Shown here piece by piece: positions 4,624-6,014 of a stretch of DNA of 6,014 nucleotides. The stretch spans positions 1-6,014 of the forward strand of contig JAEYVD010000590.1 of assembly GCA_023432075.1 (NCBI GenBank), read 5' to 3'. How positions within the stretch are numbered: the stretch's first letter is position 1; each line of letters starts with the position of its first letter. The translations under genes and the position numbers were made by a program. The notes under the pieces were generated by a model, which saw only the letters and a program-made list of their open reading frames with translations, was not told the origin of the DNA and did not search any database. Source of the DNA: Pseudomonadota bacterium. Lineage in GTDB: Bacteria > Pseudomonadota > Gammaproteobacteria > Burkholderiales > Burkholderiaceae_B.

Positions 4624-6014
4624 TCAACTTGCCCACCACTGCTGGATCGTCGCGCGCAGCGCCGCGCCACCGGTGGCGGCATCCTCATGACGCAGCGCCT
4701 TGAAGTACGCGCCAATTTGTTTAGCCGGGATGTGGGGCGGCAAGGGCGGCATTTCGGGATCGGTAACCATCTCCAGCACCACGGGCCGTCCTGCCGCCAG
4801 CGCGCGGTCCCAGGCGGGCCCGACATCGTCGGGGCTGTCGACCCGAATGCCCTCCAGCCCCAACATCCGGCCATATTCCGCGTAGGAGAACTTCGGCAAC
4901 CATTGCGAATCCGGAAAGCGCGGATCGCCGCCCATCACGCGCTGTTCCCACGTGACCAGATTCAGGTCGCCGTTGTTCAGCACCATGACGACCAAGGTGG
5001 GATTGCTCCAGTCCTGCCAGCGATGGGCGATGGTGATGAGTTCGTTGATGCCCAGCATCTGCATGGCGCCGTCGCCCACCAGGGCAATGACAGGCCGATC
5101 GGGATAGGCCAGCTTGGCCGCCACGGCATACGGCACGCCGCAACCCATGGTGGCCAGCCCGCCCGACACCGAGCCCATCATGCCGGCCTGGATGTCAACG
5201 TTGCGCGCATACCAGTTGGCGGCCGAGCCCGAGTCGCAGGTGAGGATGGTCCGCGCGGGCAACCGTTTGGACAGTTCCAGGAACGGCCGCTGCGGATTGA
5301 TCGGCTTGGCATCGACCATGGCACGGGCATGCACGGTTTCGCGCCAGGCGGAAACCTGCTTTTCGATGCGCTCGCGCCAGCGCCGCGTTGTCTTGGGTTC
5401 CAGCAGCGGTATCAACGCTTCCAGGGTCAAACGGCTGTCGCCGACCAGTCCGATCTCCACGGGATAGCGCAGGCTTAGCTTGCGTCCGTCGCGGTCGATC
5501 TGCACCGCGCGCGCCTGACCCTCCTGCGGCAGGAATTCCGCATACGGGAACGAGGTGCCCACCATCAACAGCGTGTCGCACTCATTCATCATGTCCCAAC
5601 TAGGCTGCGTGCCCAGCAGGCCGATGGCGCCTGTCACGTAGGGCAGGCTATCCGGCAGCACGGCCTTGCCCAGCAACGCCTTGGCCACGCCCGCGCCCAG
5701 CAGTTCGGCGACTTGGCTGACCTGTTCACCCGCCTGCAGCGCGCCCGCGCCGGCCAGGATGGCCACCTTCTCACCACGATTGAGGATATCGGCGGCGTTG
5801 CGCAGGGCATCGGGGCCGGGCACCGCCGCATGCGAGGTCACGCCGATGCCGGTGTGCACCGTGCCGTGTTCGCGGGGCGGCGCCGGCACGGCCGGCAAGT
5901 CCTGCACAACGGTCGGTAAGATGACGCAGGTCACGCTGCGCCGCTCCAGCGCAATGCGCATGGCGCGGTCCACCATGTGGCGCGCCTGCTCCGCCGTCGT
6001 CGCCATCTGCACGT
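4624..6014 (-). CDS. thiamine-diphosphate enzyme, pyruvate oxidase (PoxB)-like, N-terminus missing
   Basis: The frame is open at the right edge. About 463 residues are visible, and family members are near 570-600, so roughly 110-135 N-terminal residues (most of the PYR domain with its catalytic Glu) are off the window. The codon at 6010-6012 is GTG, probably an internal Val rather than a start. In order, counted from that codon: the end of the PYR domain with VDRAMRIALERRSVTCVILP (14-33); the central Rossmann-like domain (about 67-205), with KVAILAGAGALQAGEQV and CDTLLMVGTSFPYAEFLPQ; and the PP domain (about 240-415), with the ThDP/Mg motif GDGAMQM (313-319) and its NN partner at 346-347, then NLVTWEQRVMGGDPRF. 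This is the pyruvate oxidase/acetolactate synthase fold. PoxB converts pyruvate to acetate and CO2, passing electrons to ubiquinone at the membrane. The C-terminus ends in IQQWWAS, which could help membrane contact but does not obviously match the E. coli lipid-binding peptide. Substrate is uncertain; it may be another 2-oxo acid. Confidence 0.88.
   Translation of the reverse strand, partial: VQMATTAEQARHMVDRAMRIALERRSVTCVILPTVVQDLPAVPAPPREHGTVHTGIGVTSHAAVPGPDALRNAADILNRGEKVAILAGAGALQAGEQVSQVAELLGAGVAKALLGKAVLPDSLPYVTGAIGLLGTQPSWDMMNECDTLLMVGTSFPYAEFLPQEGQARAVQIDRDGRKLSLRYPVEIGLVGDSRLTLEALIPLLEPKTTRRWRERIEKQVSAWRETVHARAMVDAKPINPQRPFLELSKRLPARTILTCDSGSAANWYARNVDIQAGMMGSVSGGLATMGCGVPYAVAAKLAYPDRPVIALVGDGAMQMLGINELITIAHRWQDWSNPTLVVMVLNNGDLNLVTWEQRVMGGDPRFPDSQWLPKFSYAEYGRMLGLEGIRVDSPDDVGPAWDRALAAGRPVVLEMVTDPEMPPLPPHIPAKQIGAYFKALRHEDAATGGAALRATIQQWWAS

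Noticed and set aside
4302..4874. Long minus-strand frame across the small proline-rich gene and the end of the PoxB-like gene
   Set aside because: It is out of frame with the clear ThDP-enzyme sequence, is Arg/Pro-rich, and shows no domain or start signal.

Overview
This is a GC-rich window with tightly packed genes. Protein features and codon bias suggest a betaproteobacterium of the Burkholderiales, most like Achromobacter or Bordetella (Alcaligenaceae). That assignment rests on protein flavour only; there is no rRNA or other marker in the window. I see no mobile element, CRISPR array, tRNA or rRNA.

Left part (1-1283, + strand): the 3' end of a gene that looks like a DUF3182 (ATP-grasp-like) protein. 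It overlaps by 14 nt the start of a complete alpha/beta hydrolase with an intact Ser-Asp-His triad. The two are almost certainly co-transcribed. They converge, with only 19 nt between stop codons, on a minus-strand gene for a membrane-anchored DUF748/AsmA-like protein (1303-2412).

Middle part (2538-3717, - strand): a PRC-barrel protein gene followed 21 nt later by a PIG-L/LmbE-like deacetylase homologue. The unit ends at a hairpin plus T-run at 2539-2572. The deacetylase homologue has lost most of its metal site: the usual PHxDD motif reads PCFND and the distal HxDH-type motif is gone. It therefore looks like a pseudoenzyme or a member with a new function. Upstream of the PRC-barrel gene lies a sequence with the exact GG-N10-GC spacing of a sigma-54 promoter.

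Right part (3875-6014, - strand): a thiamine-diphosphate enzyme of the pyruvate oxidase (PoxB-like) group, cut by the window edge; then a 66-residue proline-rich small protein; then a 113-residue ElaB/YqjD/DUF883-type membrane-anchored protein. This series ends at a strong intrinsic terminator (3875-3918).

The PoxB-like, ElaB/YqjD-like and PRC-barrel genes together resemble a stationary-phase or general-stress locus. In E. coli the counterparts poxB, elaB and yqjD are RpoS-dependent; applying that here is inference. No gene-free stretch exceeds 300 bases. The largest gap (3718-3949) holds the terminator and the sigma-54-like promoter. The next (2413-2580) holds a terminator and a weak promoter candidate. 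The gap 4292-4383 holds only the DUF883 ribosome binding site and GC-rich sequence with weak inverted repeats.
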